Below, in pieces: positions 43,826 to 54,229 of a DNA stretch of 64,000 nt. Source of the DNA: Cryobacterium soli (lineage in GTDB: Bacteria; Actinomycetota; Actinomycetes; Actinomycetales; Microbacteriaceae). The notes beneath the pieces are model-generated. The model did no database searches, was not told where the DNA came from, and saw nothing but the letters and a program-made list of their open reading frames with translations. The stretch spans positions 3,658,001-3,722,000 of the forward strand of contig NZ_CP030033.1 in assembly GCF_003611035.1 (NCBI RefSeq), in the 5' to 3' direction. The stretch's first letter is position 1. Each line of letters opens with the position of its first letter. A program made the translations under genes and the position numbers.

Positions 43826-43920
43826 TTTTTCCTGCGCCGCGAGGTTTTTCCTGCGCCGCGAGGTTTTTCCTGCGCCGCGAGGTTTTTCCTGCGCCGCGAG
43901 GTTCTTCCTGCGCCGCGAGC
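43826..43920. repeat. Minisatellite: five tandem 19-base units
   Basis: Unit TTTTTCCTGCGCCGCGAGG repeats head to tail; four units are exact and the fifth differs at two positions (TTCTTCC, final C). The array ends 2 bases before the stop of the PhzF-like gene on the minus strand, so it is transcribed as that gene's 3' tail. There are no unique spacers. Confidence 0.95.
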
Positions 43921-43922
43921 GG

Positions 43923-44789
43923 TCAGGCGATCTCCGCGGCGGCGCCGCTCACCACGATGCCGCCGGTGACGGGCACGTCCACCAGGAGCAGGCTCGGCCG
44001 GCCCACGTGCCGGCCCTGGTGGATGACCACCCGGGTCGGCGGGCGCACCAACCCGAGCTCGCGCAGGTAGCCGCCCACCGACGCCGCGGCCGAGCCGGTG
44101 GCCGGGTCCTCGACGAGTGTGCCGACCGGGAACAGGTTGCGCGCCTCGAACTCTCCGTCGCCCCGGACCGACAGGGTGGTGACGGTGCCGGCCCAGCCCT
44201 GCTCGTCCATCAGCGCGCGCATGGCCGCGGGGTCGAAGGTGAACGCGTCGAACTCGGCCGCGTCGGTGAAGACCAGCACCGGATGCCAATTGCCCGCGAA
44301 CGCCAGCCGGGGCGGGTATCCGGGATGCAGCGACGAGGGGGATGCCCCGAGCAATGCCAGCAGCCGGGCGAGGACCTCGGGTGCGAGGGCGCGCACCTGC
44401 GGATCGACGCTCGTGAACGACGCGGTGAGGCCGGCATCCGTGGCCCGGGTCTGGATGGTGATGGGACCCACGCTGGTCTCGAACGTGAGGGCGCCCACGC
44501 CGTCGCGGCGGGCCAGCGCCACGGCGGTGGCGACGGTGGCGTGCCCGCAGAACGGCACCTCGGCTACGGGGGAGAAGTAGCGCAGCCGGCTGTGCCGCGG
44601 GTCGCCTCCGACCGACCGCTCCGTGACGAAGGCGGTCTCGGCGTAACCGACCTCGGCCGCAATCGCCTGCATCGCCGCGTCGTCGAGTGCGCTCGCGTCA
44701 AGCACGACCCCGGCCGGGTTGCCCCCGGCGGACGCATCGGCACGGTTGGGGTCGGTGAAGGCGGCAAGGCGCAGCACGGGCACGGTCAT
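43923..44789 (-). CDS. PhzF-family isomerase/epimerase
   Basis: 288 residues from ATG 44789. The start VPVLRLAAFTDPN ... GNPAGVVLDA is typical, with the conserved catalytic Glu in VGYAETAFV. Further conserved blocks are PFCGHATVATAVAL, LFPVGTLVEDPATGSAAASVGGYL and VIHQGRHVGRPS. PhzF proteins have a diaminopimelate epimerase-like fold and act on a range of small substrates; there is no phenazine cluster here, so the substrate is not known. The minisatellite follows its stop. Confidence 0.94.
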   Translation of the reverse strand: MTVPVLRLAAFTDPNRADASAGGNPAGVVLDASALDDAAMQAIAAEVGYAETAFVTERSVGGDPRHSRLRYFSPVAEVPFCGHATVATAVALARRDGVGALTFETSVGPITIQTRATDAGLTASFTSVDPQVRALAPEVLARLLALLGASPSSLHPGYPPRLAFAGNWHPVLVFTDAAEFDAFTFDPAAMRALMDEQGWAGTVTTLSVRGDGEFEARNLFPVGTLVEDPATGSAAASVGGYLRELGLVRPPTRVVIHQGRHVGRPSLLLVDVPVTGGIVVSGAAAEIA

Positions 44790-44911
44790 GCCTCCATGGT
44801 GCCAGCCCGCAGCCCGCTCGGCGACGGTCCAATCCGCAATCCGTGGACGTCTCCTCTGCCAGCCAACCGGCCGCAGCCCGATTGTCGCGGCCCCGCCGCC
44901 GCCTGTCATAC

Positions 44912-44930
44912 TTAGGTAATGCTTACCTCA
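44912..44930 (+). promoter_or_regulatory. DtxR/IdeR iron box over the start of the ferric-siderophore permease gene
   Basis: TTAGGTAATGCTTACCTCA matches 15 of 19 positions of the DtxR/IdeR consensus TTAGGTTAGGCTAACCTAA. The box covers the ATG at 44919. CATACT at 44907-44912 is a -10 candidate whose start point falls on that ATG, suggesting a leaderless, iron-repressed transcript. Confidence 0.8.
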
Positions 44931-45995
44931 GTGGATCCGGGGACGACGGGCGCGCCCGCTCGCGGCTCGGCGCTGCCCACCGAGGCGGTGCGGATGCCGC
45001 GCCGCCGGCAGCTGGCCGGCCTGCTGATCGCCGTGGCGCTTCTGGTGCTCGCGATCACGGCCTCGCTCGTGGTGGGCAGCCGCGAGATCCCGCTGGGCAC
45101 CGTGCTCGACGCGTTGCTGCACCCCGACCTCAGCCTGACCGACCACACCGTGGTGCTCGACCTGCGCGTGCCCCGCACCGCCATCGGCCTGCTCGCGGGC
45201 CTCGCCCTCGGCCTGGCCGGCGCGCTCATGCAGGGCATCACCCGCAACCCGCTCGCCGACCCCGGCCTGCTCGGCGTCAACGCCGGCGCCTCGCTCTTCG
45301 TCGTGGCCGGCATCGCGTGGTTCGGCGTCAGCTCGGCGCTCGGTTACGTCTGGTTCGCGTTCGCCGGCGCGTTCGTCGCGGCGGTGATCGTCTATGTCAT
45401 CGGGTCGCTCGGCCGCGAGGGCGCCACCCCGGTGAAGCTGGCGCTGGCCGGCACCGCGCTCACCGCCTCGCTCACCTCGCTGATCACCATCGTGCTGCTC
45501 GGCGATTCCGCGGCCTTCGACAAGTACCGGTTCTGGTCGGCCGGGTCACTCGTGGCCCGTGACCTCAGCTCTGCCCTGCAACTGGCCCCGTTCATCGGCG
45601 TCGGGGTGCTGCTGTGTCTGCTGGCCGGGCGGATGCTCAACGCTCTGGCGCTCGGTGACGACCTGGCCCGCGGCCTCGGCCAGAACCTCGTCGCGGCGCG
45701 CATCGTCTGCGCGGTCGCCGTGGTGCTGCTCTGCGGTTCCGCCACCGCGCTGGCCGGCCCGATCGTTTTCGTGGGTCTGGCCGTGCCGCACATCGCCCGC
45801 CGCTTCACCGGCCCCGACTACCGCTGGATCCTGCTCTACTCCGCGGTACTCGGCCCGGTGCTGTTGCTGGCTGCCGACGTGCTCGGCCGTGTGATCGCCC
45901 CGCCCGGCGAGATCGAGGCAGGCCTGGTCGTGGCGTTCCTGGGTGCCCCGATGCTCATCGCCCTGGTGCGCCGCGTGAAGCTGGCCGGCCTGTGA
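44919..45995 (+). CDS. FecCD-family iron-siderophore ABC permease (first)
   Basis: 358 residues from ATG 44919, inside the iron box; starting at an internal codon such as 44931 is possible. Nine or ten helices; family blocks are VVLDLRVPRTAIGLLAGLAL, ALMQGITRNPLADPGLLGVNAGA, and FVGLAVPHIARRFTGPDYRW near the C-terminus. Subunit of the inner-membrane channel for ferric siderophore or heme. The next permease overlaps its stop (GTGA), and the ATPase and lipoprotein follow. Confidence 0.93.
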   Translation: MLTSVDPGTTGAPARGSALPTEAVRMPRRRQLAGLLIAVALLVLAITASLVVGSREIPLGTVLDALLHPDLSLTDHTVVLDLRVPRTAIGLLAGLALGLAGALMQGITRNPLADPGLLGVNAGASLFVVAGIAWFGVSSALGYVWFAFAGAFVAAVIVYVIGSLGREGATPVKLALAGTALTASLTSLITIVLLGDSAAFDKYRFWSAGSLVARDLSSALQLAPFIGVGVLLCLLAGRMLNALALGDDLARGLGQNLVAARIVCAVAVVLLCGSATALAGPIVFVGLAVPHIARRFTGPDYRWILLYSAVLGPVLLLAADVLGRVIAPPGEIEAGLVVAFLGAPMLIALVRRVKLAGL

Positions 45996-47094
45996 GCGCC
46001 GGCCGCGGAGCATCCGTGCGCCCCCGCCCGCGCACCGGTGCCGCGAACTTGACGACCGAAGCGGAGGCCGCCGCCCCGCTGGTTCTCGCCCGATTCGTGC
46101 GGCACCGCCGGGAACGCCGGGTGGTGCTGGTGCTGGCCAGCCTGGTGCTCCTCGTGGCCGCCGTGAGCCTGATGGTGGGCGCGTACAACCTCAGCGTGCC
46201 CGACCTGCTCCGCACCCTGGTGGGCCAGGGCGCCACAAGCGAGAACTTCATCGTCTTCAAGCTGCGCCTGCCGCGGCTCACCCTGGCGATCCTGGTGGGC
46301 GTCGCATTCGCGGTCTCCGGCGCCCTGTTCCAGACCGTGCTGCGCAACCCCCTGGCCAGCCCCGACATCATCGGCGTCACCGGGGGAGCGAGCGCCGCCG
46401 CGGTGTTCGGCATGCTCGTGCTGGGCGTGGGCAGCGTGGCGACCTCGTTCATGGCGTTCGGCGGCGCGATGGTGGTGGCCTGCGCCATATACCTGCTCGC
46501 CTGGCGTGGTGGCGTGGCCGGCTACCGCTTCGTACTCATCGGCGTGGGCGTCGCATTCATGGTGCAGGGCCTGCTCGGCTACCTGCTCTCCCGCGCCGAC
46601 CTCCGGAACGCCGAGGACGCCCTCACCTGGCTGGTCGGCAGCGTCAGCGGCGCTCGGTGGCCCGAAATCGCCGTACTGGCCGCCTTCCTCGCGGTGCTGT
46701 TGCCGGGTGTGGCCGTGTTGGCGGGGCGGATGCGGATGCTCCAGCTCGGCGACGACACCGCCAGCGCCCTCGGGGTGCGCGCCGAGCGGTCCCGGCTGGC
46801 GTTGCTCGTGGCCGCGGTCGCGCTCGCGGCCCTCGCCACGGCCTTCGTGGGGCCGCTCGCCTTCGTCGCCTTCGTGTCCGCGCCCATCGCCCGCCGGCTC
46901 GTCGCCACCGGCAGCCTCGCCCTGGTGCCGGCCGCACTGATCGGCGTGCTCATCACCACGGTGGCGGACTTCACCGCCCAACACCTGCTTCCCGGCGCCC
47001 TCAACCTGCCGGCCGGCATCATCACAGGTGCCATCGGCGCGCCCTATCTGCTCTGGCTGCTGGCCACCCAGAACCGAATCGGAAAGGGAGCCTG

Positions 47095-47095
<1 letters not shown>
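45992..47095 (+). CDS. FecCD-family iron-siderophore ABC permease (second)
   Basis: 367 residues from GTG 45992, overlapping the first permease by four bases. The blocks KLRLPRLTLAILVGVAFAVS, LFQTVLRNPLASPDIIGVTGGA and FVGPLAFVAFVSAPIARRLV are present. A short cytoplasmic N-terminus precedes the helices. Together with the first permease it forms a heterodimer. The ATPase start overlaps its stop by one base. Order and overlap indicate one operon. Confidence 0.93.
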
Positions 47096-47988
<893 letters not shown>

Positions 47989-47997
47989 CCCGCTATA

Positions 47998-48016
47998 TTA
48001 GGTGAGGCTACCCTAA
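47998..48016 (+). promoter_or_regulatory. DtxR/IdeR iron box upstream of the siderophore-binding lipoprotein
   Basis: TTAGGTGAGGCTACCCTAA matches 17 of 19 consensus positions. TATATT at 47994-47999 overlaps its left edge as a -10 candidate. The gene starts 39 bases downstream of the box, so this promoter would be shut by iron-loaded IdeR. Confidence 0.88.
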
Positions 48017-48054
48017 TCACGGGCGGCCTTCCTTTTCCAGAACCGGAGTTACCT

Positions 48055-49080
48055 GTGCCCAGACGTCTGACCACCGTGCTCGCCGCCGCCGCGGCCATCG
48101 CCGCCCTCACGCTCAGCGGATGCTCCGCCACGCCCGCCACCGACACGACCACCGACGGTGCAAGCAGCGATGCGTTCCCCGTCACCATCGAGCACGCCTT
48201 CGGCGAGACCACGATCGACGCCGAACCGACCCGCGTGGTCACCTGGGGCTGGGGCAGCGCCGATGACGCCATCGCGCTCGGCGTCATCCCCGTCGCGATC
48301 CCGTTCCAGGCCTACGGTGGCGACGACAAGGGCGTGCTGCCCTGGATCTCCGAGGCCCTCGACGAACAGGGCGTCGAGACGCCCACGGTGCTCTCCGACT
48401 CCACCGAGCCGCCCTACGAGGAGATCGCGGCCGCCGCACCCGACGTCATCCTCGCTGCGTACTCCGGCCTCACCGAGGAGCAGTACGAGCTGCTCAGCGA
48501 CATCGCCCCCGTGGTGGCCTACCCCGACGAGCCCTGGTCCACCGACTGGCGCGAGCTGATCACGATCACCGGCACGGCCCTCGGCAAGTCCACCGAAGCC
48601 ACCGCGCTGCTCAGCGACATCGACGCCACCATCGCCGAGAAGGCCGCCGCACACCCCGAATTCGCCGGCAAGTCCGTCGCGCTCACCTCCGACAGCGGCG
48701 GAGTCTTCTACGTCTACACGGATGCCGACCCGCGCGTGACCTTCGCCACCGACCTGGGCTTCACCAGTGCCCCGAGCGTCGCCGACCTCGCCAACGGTGA
48801 GTCCTCGTTCTACTACACGCTCAGCTACGAGCAGCTCGACCAGCTCTCCAGTGACGTGCTGGTCAACTTCGGCGCCACCCAGGAGGAGTCCGACGCGTTC
48901 CTGAGCGCCGGCTACGCCCAGGTCATGCCGCAGGTGCAGTCCGGCGCCGTGGCCTCCCCGGTCGGTGCGGCCTTCATATCGTCGGTGTCGCCGCCGACGG
49001 GCCTCTCGCTGCCGTGGGGCATCGACGACTACGTCGACCTGCTTTCCACCGCAGCCCTCGCCGCGGACGCCGCCAAGTAA
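48055..49080 (+). CDS. Iron-siderophore ABC transporter substrate-binding lipoprotein
   Basis: 341 residues from GTG 48055, preceded by CGGAG. The signal peptide RRLTTVLAAAAAIAALTLSGC carries a lipobox with the Cys at LSGC. The type-III binding-protein pattern follows: VTIEHAFGETTIDAEPTRVV, then PDVILAAYSGLTEEQYELLSDIAP, and a helical backbone ending in PWGIDDYVDLLS. It captures ferric siderophore outside the membrane for the permease pair upstream. A strong hairpin lies just past the stop. Confidence 0.93.
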   Translation: MPRRLTTVLAAAAAIAALTLSGCSATPATDTTTDGASSDAFPVTIEHAFGETTIDAEPTRVVTWGWGSADDAIALGVIPVAIPFQAYGGDDKGVLPWISEALDEQGVETPTVLSDSTEPPYEEIAAAAPDVILAAYSGLTEEQYELLSDIAPVVAYPDEPWSTDWRELITITGTALGKSTEATALLSDIDATIAEKAAAHPEFAGKSVALTSDSGGVFYVYTDADPRVTFATDLGFTSAPSVADLANGESSFYYTLSYEQLDQLSSDVLVNFGATQEESDAFLSAGYAQVMPQVQSGAVASPVGAAFISSVSPPTGLSLPWGIDDYVDLLSTAALAADAAK

Positions 49081-49098
49081 CACCACCGCTCGCACGAG

Positions 49099-49132
49099 CG
49101 CTGCGCCCGGCCGGATTCGGCCGGGCGCAGCG
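49099..49132 (+). terminator. Long GC hairpin after the siderophore-binding protein gene
   Basis: Perfect 14-base arms CGCTGCGCCCGGCC (49099-49112) and GGCCGGGCGCAGCG (49119-49132) with a 6-base loop. There is no T-run, so it may work as a terminator or as an RNA-stability stem. Confidence 0.75.
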
Positions 49133-49308
49133 TGCTGCCTGGAGCGCGATAACCTTGACACGCGTCCGTGTCGACTGATCCCGAAGCCGCGATCGTACGA
49201 GCCGCATCCCAGCGCAGGGATTCTCAGGCTCGCTCCAGTCGAACCGTTCACGGACCGCTCAGTCGACTCGATCCCGTGAGGCCTCGAGACCCACGAAAAG
49301 GTTGTGCC

Positions 49309-50205
49309 ATGCGCGCTAAATACGTCCTCCCCGCCCTCGCCGCCGTAGCGGCGCTCACGCTCACCGGATGCGTCGACAACTCGACGCCCGCGACGTCCGG
49401 GTCCGCCGCAAGCACGGCTCCCGCCATCGCGAAGGACGACACGGCGGCAGCGCTGGTCCCGGCCGAGATCACCGATCGTGGCACCCTGATCATCGGCACC
49501 GAACCGACCTACGCGCCGAACGAGTTCAAGAACGAGGCCGGAGACCCCATCGGCTGGGACATCGAGCTCGCCGGCGGCATCGCCGCCAAGCTCGGCCTCA
49601 CGCCGACGTTCCAGGTCGCGAAGTTCGACAACATCATCCCGAGCGTGGCCGGCGGCAAGGCCGACATCGGCGCCTCTTCCTTCACCGACACCGTGGAGCG
49701 CGAACAGCAGGTCGACTTCGTCAACTACTACAACGCCGGCATCCAGTGGGCGTCGGCCACGGGCACGGACGTCGACCCCGACAACGCCTGCGGCCTGAAG
49801 GTGGCCGTGCAGACCGCCACCTACGAAGACACCGATGAGGTGCCCGCCAAGAGCGACGCCTGCGTCGCCGCCGGCAAGCCGCCGATCGACAAGCTGAAGT
49901 TCGACACCCAGGCCGACGTGGCCAACGCGGTCGTGCTCGGCCAGGCCGACGCCCTCAGCGCCGACTCCCCGGTCACGCTGTACGCGATCGCCCAGACCGG
50001 CGACAAGTTGCAGGCGGCCGGTGAGACCTTCGATGAGGCCCCGTACGGCATGGTCGTCGCCAAGGGTTCCGACCTGACCGCCGCCGTGCAGGCAGCACTG
50101 CAGTCCATGGTCGTCGACGGCAGCTACACGGCCATTCTCGATGCCTGGGGTGTCACCGACGGTGGCGTGGCCGAGATCACGATCAACGCAGCCGCGAACG
50201 GCTGA
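49309..50205 (+). CDS. Polar amino-acid ABC transporter substrate-binding lipoprotein (copy 1)
   Basis: 298 residues from ATG 49309 with GAAAAGG upstream. Signal peptide with lipobox ALTLTGC, then the SBP_bac_3 fold: LIIGTEPTYAPNEF, DIELAGGIAAKLGL, FTDTVEREQQVDFVNYY, LKVAVQTATYEDTDEV and GTDVDPDNACGLKVA. It binds a small polar amino acid or related compound. The downstream gene at 50390 is a close copy and even the upstream regions resemble one another. It is followed by permease and ATPase. Confidence 0.93.
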   Translation: MRAKYVLPALAAVAALTLTGCVDNSTPATSGSAASTAPAIAKDDTAAALVPAEITDRGTLIIGTEPTYAPNEFKNEAGDPIGWDIELAGGIAAKLGLTPTFQVAKFDNIIPSVAGGKADIGASSFTDTVEREQQVDFVNYYNAGIQWASATGTDVDPDNACGLKVAVQTATYEDTDEVPAKSDACVAAGKPPIDKLKFDTQADVANAVVLGQADALSADSPVTLYAIAQTGDKLQAAGETFDEAPYGMVVAKGSDLTAAVQAALQSMVVDGSYTAILDAWGVTDGGVAEITINAAANG

Positions 50206-50389
50206 CCCCGGCAAGACGCCCCCAGGAGTCCGGCCCCGCGGGACGCGGTAGCCTTGGCGGGCGTCCGTTGGGCTGTTCCCGAACCGATATCGCCGAGCCG
50301 TTCCCCCAGCGCAGGGGTGTATTAGGCTCACTGCAGTCGTACCGTCCAGTCGAATCGAAACCTCGACGCCCTACGAAGAAGGTCGTGCC

Positions 50390-51286
50390 ATGCGCGCTAG
50401 ATACGTACTCCCCGCCCTCGCCGCCGCTGCGGCCCTGATGCTCACCGGATGCGTCGACAACTCGACGCCCGCGACATCCGGGTCCGACGCCAGTACGGCC
50501 CCCGCAATCGCAAAGGACGACGCCGCGGCGGCGCTGGTGCCCGCCGAGGTCGCCGACACCGGCAAACTCGTCATCGGCACCGACCCGACCTACGCCCCCA
50601 ACGAGTTCAAGAACGAGGCCGGCGAGCCGATCGGCTGGGGCGTCGAGATCGCCAGCGGCATCGCCGCCAAGCTCGGTCTCGAGCCCGAGTTCCAGGTCGC
50701 CAAGTTCGACAACATCATCCCGAGCGTCTCCGGCGGCAAGGCCGACATGGGCTCGTCGTCGTTCACCGATACCGTCGAGCGCGAGCAGCAGGTCGACTTC
50801 GTCAACTACTACACCGCCGGCATCCAGTGGGCTTCCCAGGCTGGTAAAGACGTCGACCCCAACAACGCCTGCGGCCTGAAGGTCGCCGTGCAGGCCACCA
50901 CCTACGAGGACACCGACGAGGTACCCGCCAAGAGCGACGCCTGCGTTGCCGCCGGCAAGCCCGCCATCGAGAAGCTCAAGTTCGACACCCAGGACGCCGC
51001 GACCAACGCCGTGGTGCTCGGCCAGGCCGACGCGCTCAGCGCCGACTCGCCGGTCACGCTCTACGCCATCTCGCAGACCGGCGACAAGCTGCAGCCGGCG
51101 GGCGAGACCTTCGACGTGGCCCCGTACGGCATGGTCGTCGCCAAGGGCTCCGAGCTCTCGAAGGCCATCCAGGCCGCCCTTCAGTCCATGGTCGACGACG
51201 GCAGCTACACGGCGATCCTCGATCAGTGGGGCGTCGCGGACGGCGGCATCGACGAGATCACGATCAACGCGGCCGCGAACGGTTAA
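50390..51286 (+). CDS. Polar amino-acid ABC transporter substrate-binding lipoprotein (copy 2)
   Basis: 298 residues from ATG 50390, exactly the same length as copy 1 and very similar throughout (same LTGCVDNSTPATSGS lipobox region, LVIGTDPTYAPNEF, YEDTDEVPAKSDACVAAGKP). The differences cluster in some ligand-facing positions (for example GWGVEIASG versus GWDIELAGG), so ligand preference may differ. The promoter-proximal sequence (CCAGCGCAGGG) is also duplicated. This is a recent tandem duplication. Confidence 0.93.
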   Translation: MRARYVLPALAAAAALMLTGCVDNSTPATSGSDASTAPAIAKDDAAAALVPAEVADTGKLVIGTDPTYAPNEFKNEAGEPIGWGVEIASGIAAKLGLEPEFQVAKFDNIIPSVSGGKADMGSSSFTDTVEREQQVDFVNYYTAGIQWASQAGKDVDPNNACGLKVAVQATTYEDTDEVPAKSDACVAAGKPAIEKLKFDTQDAATNAVVLGQADALSADSPVTLYAISQTGDKLQPAGETFDVAPYGMVVAKGSELSKAIQAALQSMVDDGSYTAILDQWGVADGGIDEITINAAANG

Positions 51287-51289
51287 ACC

Positions 51290-52324
51290 GTGAGCACCAC
51301 GAACGTGAACGAACCCGCGGCGGCGACCCCGCCGCGTGGCGAACCCGCACCCAGTGAGCCGATCAAGGCCATCCGGCTGCGGCACCCATGGCGCCTCGTG
51401 TTCGCCGTGCTCCTGGTGGCGATCTTCGCGTGGTTCGTCGTGGATGCGGCCTTCCGCCCGGCCTACGACTGGCCGTCGGTAGGCAAGTACCTCTTCGACC
51501 GGCGCATCTCGATGGCCGCGCTGGTCACGATCGAGCTGACGGTGTTCTCGATGGTGATCGCCATCATCCTCGGCGTGATCCTGGCCGTGATGCGGCTGTC
51601 GCCGAATCCGGTGGTCAAGAGCGTGGCCTGGTTCTACCTGTGGATCTTCCGCGGCACCCCGGTGTACGTGCAGCTGACCATCTGGGGCCTGATCTCGCTG
51701 ATCTACACGAGCATCGACATCGGCCTGCCGTTCATGACGCCGTGGATCTCGTTCAGCACCAATGCGGCATTGAACACCTTTACACTGGCCGTCATCGGTC
51801 TGGCGCTGAACGAGGCCGCGTACATGGCCGAGATCGTGCGTGCAGGACTGCTCTCGGTCGACAAGGGCCAGGAAGAGGCCTCGGTCGCCCTGGGCATGAG
51901 CTGGTCGCAGACGATGACCCGGGTCATCCTGCCGCAGTCGATGCGGGTGATCATCCCGCCGACCGGCAACGAGGTGATCTCGATGCTGAAAACCACCTCG
52001 CTGGTCACGGCCGTGCCGTTCAGCCTCGAGCTGTTCACCCGGTCGCGGGACATCTCGGCCGAGACCTTCAACCCGATCCCGCTGCTCATCGTGGCGTCGA
52101 TCTGGTACCTGTTCTTCACCTCGATCCTCATGGTGGGCCAGTACTTCCTGGAGAAGCGCTTCTCCCGTGGGGTGGGCGACCGGCAGACCGACAAGAACGA
52201 CGTGGGTACCGGCACCGGCGTCATCACGGGCGTGGTGCCCGTGGTGGGCGCGGGCCAGCCGACCGTGATCGCGCCGCCGAAGACCGACAATCCGGGTGCG
52301 CCCGGCGACGGGGGAGCACGATGA
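51290..52324 (+). CDS. Polar amino-acid ABC transporter permease (HisM/GlnP type)
   Basis: 344 residues from GTG 51290, three bases after the copy-2 stop. A 50-residue N-terminal leader precedes five helices. The permease signature (EAA loop) reads [22 protein letters not shown], with [12 protein letters not shown] earlier. A long Gly/Pro-rich C-terminal tail, with VTGV-type repeats, is unusual. A single permease would act as a homodimer. The ATPase start overlaps its stop by four bases. Confidence 0.93.
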   Translation: MSTTNVNEPAAATPPRGEPAPSEPIKAIRLRHPWRLVFAVLLVAIFAWFVVDAAFRPAYDWPSVGKYLFDRRISMAALVTIELTVFSMVIAIILGVILAVMRLSPNPVVKSVAWFYLWIFRGTPVYVQLTIWGLISLIYTSIDIGLPFMTPWISFSTNAALNTFTLAVIGLALNEAAYMAEIVRAGLLSVDKGQEEASVALGMSWSQTMTRVILPQSMRVIIPPTGNEVISMLKTTSLVTAVPFSLELFTRSRDISAETFNPIPLLIVASIWYLFFTSILMVGQYFLEKRFSRGVGDRQTDKNDVGTGTGVITGVVPVVGAGQPTVIAPPKTDNPGAPGDGGAR

Positions 52325-53115
52325 GCGACACGATAGTGGGGGGCGTCGCATCCGACGTGCCGATGGTGCTGGCCGAGCAGGTGACCAAGAGCTTCGGCTC
52401 GCACGAGGTGCTCAAGGGCATCACGCTCGAGGTGAAGCGCGGCGAGGTGATGTGCCTGGTCGGACCCTCGGGCTCCGGCAAGTCCACGTTCCTGCGCTGC
52501 ATCAACCACCTCGAGGTGCTCTCGGCCGGCCGGCTCAGCGTGGACGGCGAGCTGATCGGCTACCGCGAGGCCAACGGCAAGCTCTACGAAATGGCGCCGA
52601 AGGAAGCCGCGAAGCAGCGCCGGGACATCGGCATGGTGTTCCAGCGGTTCAACCTGTTCCCGCACATGACCGCTCTGCAGAACGTCATGGAGGCGCCGAT
52701 GCGCGTCAAGGGCTTGCCCAAGGCGAAGGTCGAGTCGAGCGCGCGTGACCTGCTGGCCCGGGTGGGCCTGGCCGACCGTGCCGACTACTACCCGGCGCAC
52801 CTCTCCGGTGGCCAGCAGCAGCGAGTGGCGATCGCCCGGGCGCTGGCCATGGAACCCAAGCTGATGCTCTTCGACGAGCCCACCAGCGCGCTCGACCCCG
52901 AACTCGTCGGCGAGGTGCTCGACGTGATGAAGGGCCTGGCCAAGGAGGGCATGACCATGATCGTGGTGACCCACGAGATGGGCTTCGCCCGCGAGGTGGC
53001 CGACTCCCTGGTGTTCATGGACGCCGGCGTCGTCGTCGAATCGGGCCTCCCCTCGGAGGTCCTGGCCAACCCGCGGCACGCCCGCACCCAGGCGTTCCTC
53101 TCCAAGGTGCTCTAG
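52321..53115 (+). CDS. Polar amino-acid ABC transporter ATP-binding protein
   Basis: 264 residues from ATG 52321 (overlap ATGA). Motifs: Walker [11 protein letters not shown]-loop [11 protein letters not shown], signature [15 protein letters not shown], Walker [14 protein letters not shown]-loop [13 protein letters not shown]. The stop codon TAG (53113-53115) is part of the TCTAGG target duplicated by the adjoining IS481 element, so the protein is intact but its native terminator now lies 1.1 kb away. Confidence 0.96.
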   Translation: MSDTIVGGVASDVPMVLAEQVTKSFGSHEVLKGITLEVKRGEVMCLVGPSGSGKSTFLRCINHLEVLSAGRLSVDGELIGYREANGKLYEMAPKEAAKQRRDIGMVFQRFNLFPHMTALQNVMEAPMRVKGLPKAKVESSARDLLARVGLADRADYYPAHLSGGQQQRVAIARALAMEPKLMLFDEPTSALDPELVGEVLDVMKGLAKEGMTMIVVTHEMGFAREVADSLVFMDAGVVVESGLPSEVLANPRHARTQAFLSKVL

Positions 53116-53116
53116 G
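53111..53116. repeat. Target-site duplication TCTAGG (left copy)
   Basis: TCTAGG at 53111-53116 is repeated at 54230-54235, directly outside the right end of the IS481 element. It includes the CTAG core and the stop codon of the ATPase gene. Confidence 0.95.
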
Positions 53117-54229
53117 TGTACTGCCCAGGGACGTTGGTTGAATCGGTGTGACGACTCGCTGTAGTCGCTGAAACGGGGTGAGGGCCCCTCGATGCAAAGT
53201 GGAGCTGCTTAGACAACCACTGTCGCGACCGAGAGGCCCTCATGACCCACGCTAATGCTGCCCTGACCCCGCGTCACCGATTACGGATTGCGCGCCTGAT
53301 AATCGACGACGGCTGGACCGTCGCGGCGGCGGCGAAGTACTTCCACGTGTCTTGGCCGACCGCGAACCGGTGGGCCACCCGGTATGAGGCGATGGGCGCT
53401 GCCGGCGTCGAGGACCGTTCCTCCCGTCCGCACGTGAGCCCGACGAAAACGTCGCAAGAGCTGGTGCGAAAGATCGGGCACCTGCGGTGGAAACAGCGCC
53501 TGGGACCGGTCGGGATCGCCGCGAAGCTGGGTATGCCGGCATCGACGGTGCATGCAGTGTTGGTGCGCTGCCGGATCAATAAACTGCACCACATCGACAA
53601 GCGCACCGGCGAAGTGATTCGCCGTTACGAGCACCCCTACCCCGGATCGATGATCCACGTGGATGTGACGAAGTTTGGCAATATTCCTGATGGTGGCGGG
53701 CATCGCTTCGTCGGCCGGGTCCAAGGCAGCAAGAACCGCATCACAACTCCTGGGGCAGCGGTCAACAAATACCACAACCGCAATGTGGGCAAGGCGTTCG
53801 TGCATACCGTCATCGACGACCATTCCCGGGTCGCCTACGCAGAGATCCACACTGACGAGACAGCCGACACTGCTGTTGAGGTGCTGAAGCGGGCAGTGTC
53901 CTGGTTTGCCGACCGTGGCGTGACCGTCGAGCGCGTCCTGTCGGATAACGGCAGCGCATACCGGTCACATCACTGGCGCGACACGTGCGCGCAGCTGGGC
54001 ATCGCCCCGAAGAAGACCCGGCCCTACCGGCCGCAGACCAACGGCAAGATCGAACGCTTCCACCGCACCCTCGCCGAGGGCTGGGCGTTCCGGCGGATGT
54101 ATTCAACCGAGTCCGCGCGCCGCAACGCTCTGCCCGGCTGGTTGCATGAATACAATCACCACAGGCCCCACACGGCCATCGGAGGACACCCACCCATCAG
54201 CCGATTAACCTACGTGCCTGGGCAGTACA
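53117..54229 (+). mobile_element. Intact IS481-family insertion sequence (1113 bases)
   Basis: Terminal inverted repeats TGTACTGCCCAGG (53117-53129) and CCTGGGCAGTACA (54217-54229), with further similarity inward (ACGTTGGTTGA against its partner). Flanked by TCTAGG duplicates of six bases. The transposase fills most of the element. The element sits exactly on the stop codon of the upstream ABC-transporter ATPase gene. Both ends and length agree with the IS481 family. Confidence 0.95.

Noticed and set aside
43826-43920. Possible CRISPR array
   Set aside because: Units are directly adjacent with no spacers, and no cas genes occur in the window. It is a minisatellite.
43923-44789. Phenazine biosynthesis link for the PhzF-family protein
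   Set aside because: No other phenazine genes are present, and PhzF-like proteins are widespread with diverse roles.
48049-52351. Long minus-strand open frames antisense to the siderophore-binding protein and amino-acid ABC genes
   Set aside because: No conserved domain, low-complexity composition, and complete overlap with clearly real genes on the other strand.
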